A program made the translations under genes and the position numbers. Shown piece by piece: positions 14,741 through 16,038 of a stretch of DNA of 16,038 bases (its first letter is position 1; every line of letters starts with the position of its first letter). The DNA comes from PVC group bacterium. GTDB taxonomy: Bacteria; Verrucomicrobiota; Kiritimatiellia; UBA8416; PXDI01. Location of the stretch: assembly GCA_003565095.1 (NCBI GenBank), contig PXDI01000281.1, forward strand, positions 1-16,038, in the 5' to 3' direction. The notes under the pieces are model-generated. The model was not told the DNA's origin and did no database searches. It saw nothing but the letters and a program-made list of their open reading frames with translations.

Positions 14741-16038
14741 TCAATCATCTTTCGGCGCCCAGCGCCGTTTAATATGCTCTGCTAAATTATCAAAAATATT
14801 GTACAGTACCGGTATCACTACCAGAGTCAACACTGTCGCAATTGCCAGCCCGAAAATCACCGCAACCGCCATGGGTGCCCACCATGCACTGGTTTCAGCC
14901 CCGGCAATAATCCTTGGCGGGAAACTGCGGACATCCAAACTGTAGCCTACCGCCATCGGAATCAACCCGAGAATAGTCGTTAAGGCAGTCAGCAACACCG
15001 GACGCAAACGCTGCTTGCCGGCCGCCACCGAAGCATCTAACGCATTCAAACCCGCCGCACGATGCTGTTGAATGCAATCTATCAGAACAATCGCATTGTT
15101 GACCACAATACCCGCCAGACTTATCACGCCAAGCCCGGTCATGATAACCACAAAACGCATCTGGCAAAGCATCAAACCGATCAGAACCCCCATCGTCGAA
15201 AGCACTACCGAAACCATGATAATCAAGGGCAGAAAAACCGAGTTGAATTGCGCCACCAGAATCACCATGATGGCTCCCAGCGCAAGCATAAAGGCACGCG
15301 ACAGAAATGCAAAAGCTTTGCGCATTTCCTCATCGTCCCCGGCAAAGGTGATTTCATAGCCAAGCGGCAGCTCCATATTCGCCAGAACCGTACTGACATC
15401 ATCCAGCACCTCCCTGACAGAACGGCCCTCTTCGGTCTCCCCTGAAATAGCGATCATGCGGCTCTGATTCTTACGCGTAATTGAACCACGCCCGGCGGCA
15501 TATTCCCATGACCCGATCGACGAAAGCGGGACCGCGCCGGCGCCGGCCCGGCCAATGCGCAAACGGCTGAGCAACTCCAGATTATTACGCTGATCTTCTG
15601 GCAGACGAACGGTTATATCGTACTCCTCTTCTCCGGCACGCAATCGGGTACTGTATAAACCGAAAATGGCCGCACGCATGAATGTGCCGACCGAACGGGT
15701 ATCCAACCCCAGCAGCGCCGCCTTGCGCCGGTTTACGATAAACTGCATTTCCGGAAGAGCATCCTCCAGATCTGATTGCAAATCAACCAACCCGGGGACA
15801 CCCTCAATACGCCGCATAATTTCATATGACAAATCGGCCAATACGGCAAAATCGTCGCCGGAAACTTCAATCTCAATCGGGGCCCCCAGCGGCGGCCCTT
15901 CCCGCTCTCGGTCAACTTTCACCTCAGCCCCCGGAATACGCCCGATCCGCTCGCGCAGTTCCTCAACAATTTCCATCGAATCGCGACCACGTAAGGCCAT
16001 ATCCACAAATTCAATCCGGATGTTGCCGATATGTGTTC
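14741..16038 (-). CDS. RND-family efflux transporter, C-terminal part (5' end outside window)
   Basis: About 430 residues of the C-terminal half of an AcrB/HAE1-type inner-membrane pump, open to the window edge. The frame continues past the GTG at 16006 without a stop (reading ...IRIEFVDMALRGRDS). It holds the periplasmic porter/docking region (VPGLVDLQSDLEDALPEM; VNRRKAALLGLD; VPLSSIGSWEY). The last block of membrane helices follows, with AQFNSVFLPLIIM, SLAGIVVNNAIVLID, the RLRPVLLTALTTILGLIPMA motif and VIPVLYNIFD. Such pumps use proton flux to export drugs or other compounds with a periplasmic adaptor and an outer-membrane channel. Substrate cannot be read from sequence. The proton-relay residues lie in the missing half. 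Its stop is 17 nt before pgi. Confidence 0.93.
   Translation of the reverse strand, partial: THIGNIRIEFVDMALRGRDSMEIVEELRERIGRIPGAEVKVDREREGPPLGAPIEIEVSGDDFAVLADLSYEIMRRIEGVPGLVDLQSDLEDALPEMQFIVNRRKAALLGLDTRSVGTFMRAAIFGLYSTRLRAGEEEYDITVRLPEDQRNNLELLSRLRIGRAGAGAVPLSSIGSWEYAAGRGSITRKNQSRMIAISGETEEGRSVREVLDDVSTVLANMELPLGYEITFAGDDEEMRKAFAFLSRAFMLALGAIMVILVAQFNSVFLPLIIMVSVVLSTMGVLIGLMLCQMRFVVIMTGLGVISLAGIVVNNAIVLIDCIQQHRAAGLNALDASVAAGKQRLRPVLLTALTTILGLIPMAVGYSLDVRSFPPRIIAGAETSAWWAPMAVAVIFGLAIATVLTLVVIPVLYNIFDNLAEHIKRRWAPKDD

Overview
The window reads as a chromosomal segment of a Gram-negative-type bacterium with moderately high GC. It carries diacylglyceryl transferase and RND-pump genes, both envelope functions. 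The best guess for lineage is the PVC superphylum (Kiritimatiellota, Lentisphaerota or Verrucomicrobiota). That guess rests on the combination of a membrane-anchored Ser/Thr kinase with 21-residue leucine-rich repeats, a run of Tad-type prepilin genes and TTG/GTG starts. It is an inference from gene style, not from a marker gene.

Left part (1-2842): lgt and adk lie on the minus strand, and mtnA (methylthioribose-1-phosphate isomerase) is divergent on the plus strand. The adk/mtnA gap holds a perfect 12-bp palindrome. mtnA most likely starts at a TTG behind an AAGGTG ribosome-binding site.

Centre-left (2845-7517, minus strand): a two-gene operon. The first gene encodes an exported cysteine-rich protein with a zinc ribbon and ten DnaJ-type CxxCxGxG modules but no J domain. 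It overlaps by 4 nt a 1183-residue Ser/Thr kinase. The kinase has an HCD catalytic loop, a DLG motif, one membrane segment, a long extracytoplasmic region and fourteen indel-free 21-residue LRR units.

Centre-right (7603-13120, plus strand): a tightly packed operon, divergent from the kinase operon across an 85-bp gap. It encodes five consecutive proteins with class III (Tad/Flp) prepilin-type N-termini (two Flp-like, two TadE-like, one TadG-like), then an unknown exported protein, an M50 site-2-type protease, a stand-alone receiver domain with an unusual insertion, and a small BON-like protein. No Tad ATPase, platform, secretin or prepilin peptidase gene is in the window, so any assembly machinery must be encoded elsewhere.

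Right part (13089-16038, minus strand): pgi (glucose-6-phosphate isomerase) lies just downstream of the C-terminal part of an RND-family pump whose 5' end is outside the window. pgi overlaps the end of the plus-strand operon by 32 nt.

The most interesting region is 6393-13120: a pseudopilin cassette back to back with an exported DnaJ-like/kinase-LRR pair and ending in a protease/receiver module. It may be an envelope-sensing or surface-appendage system, but the sequence does not prove a functional link. No rRNA, tRNA, CRISPR array, transposase or att site was seen.
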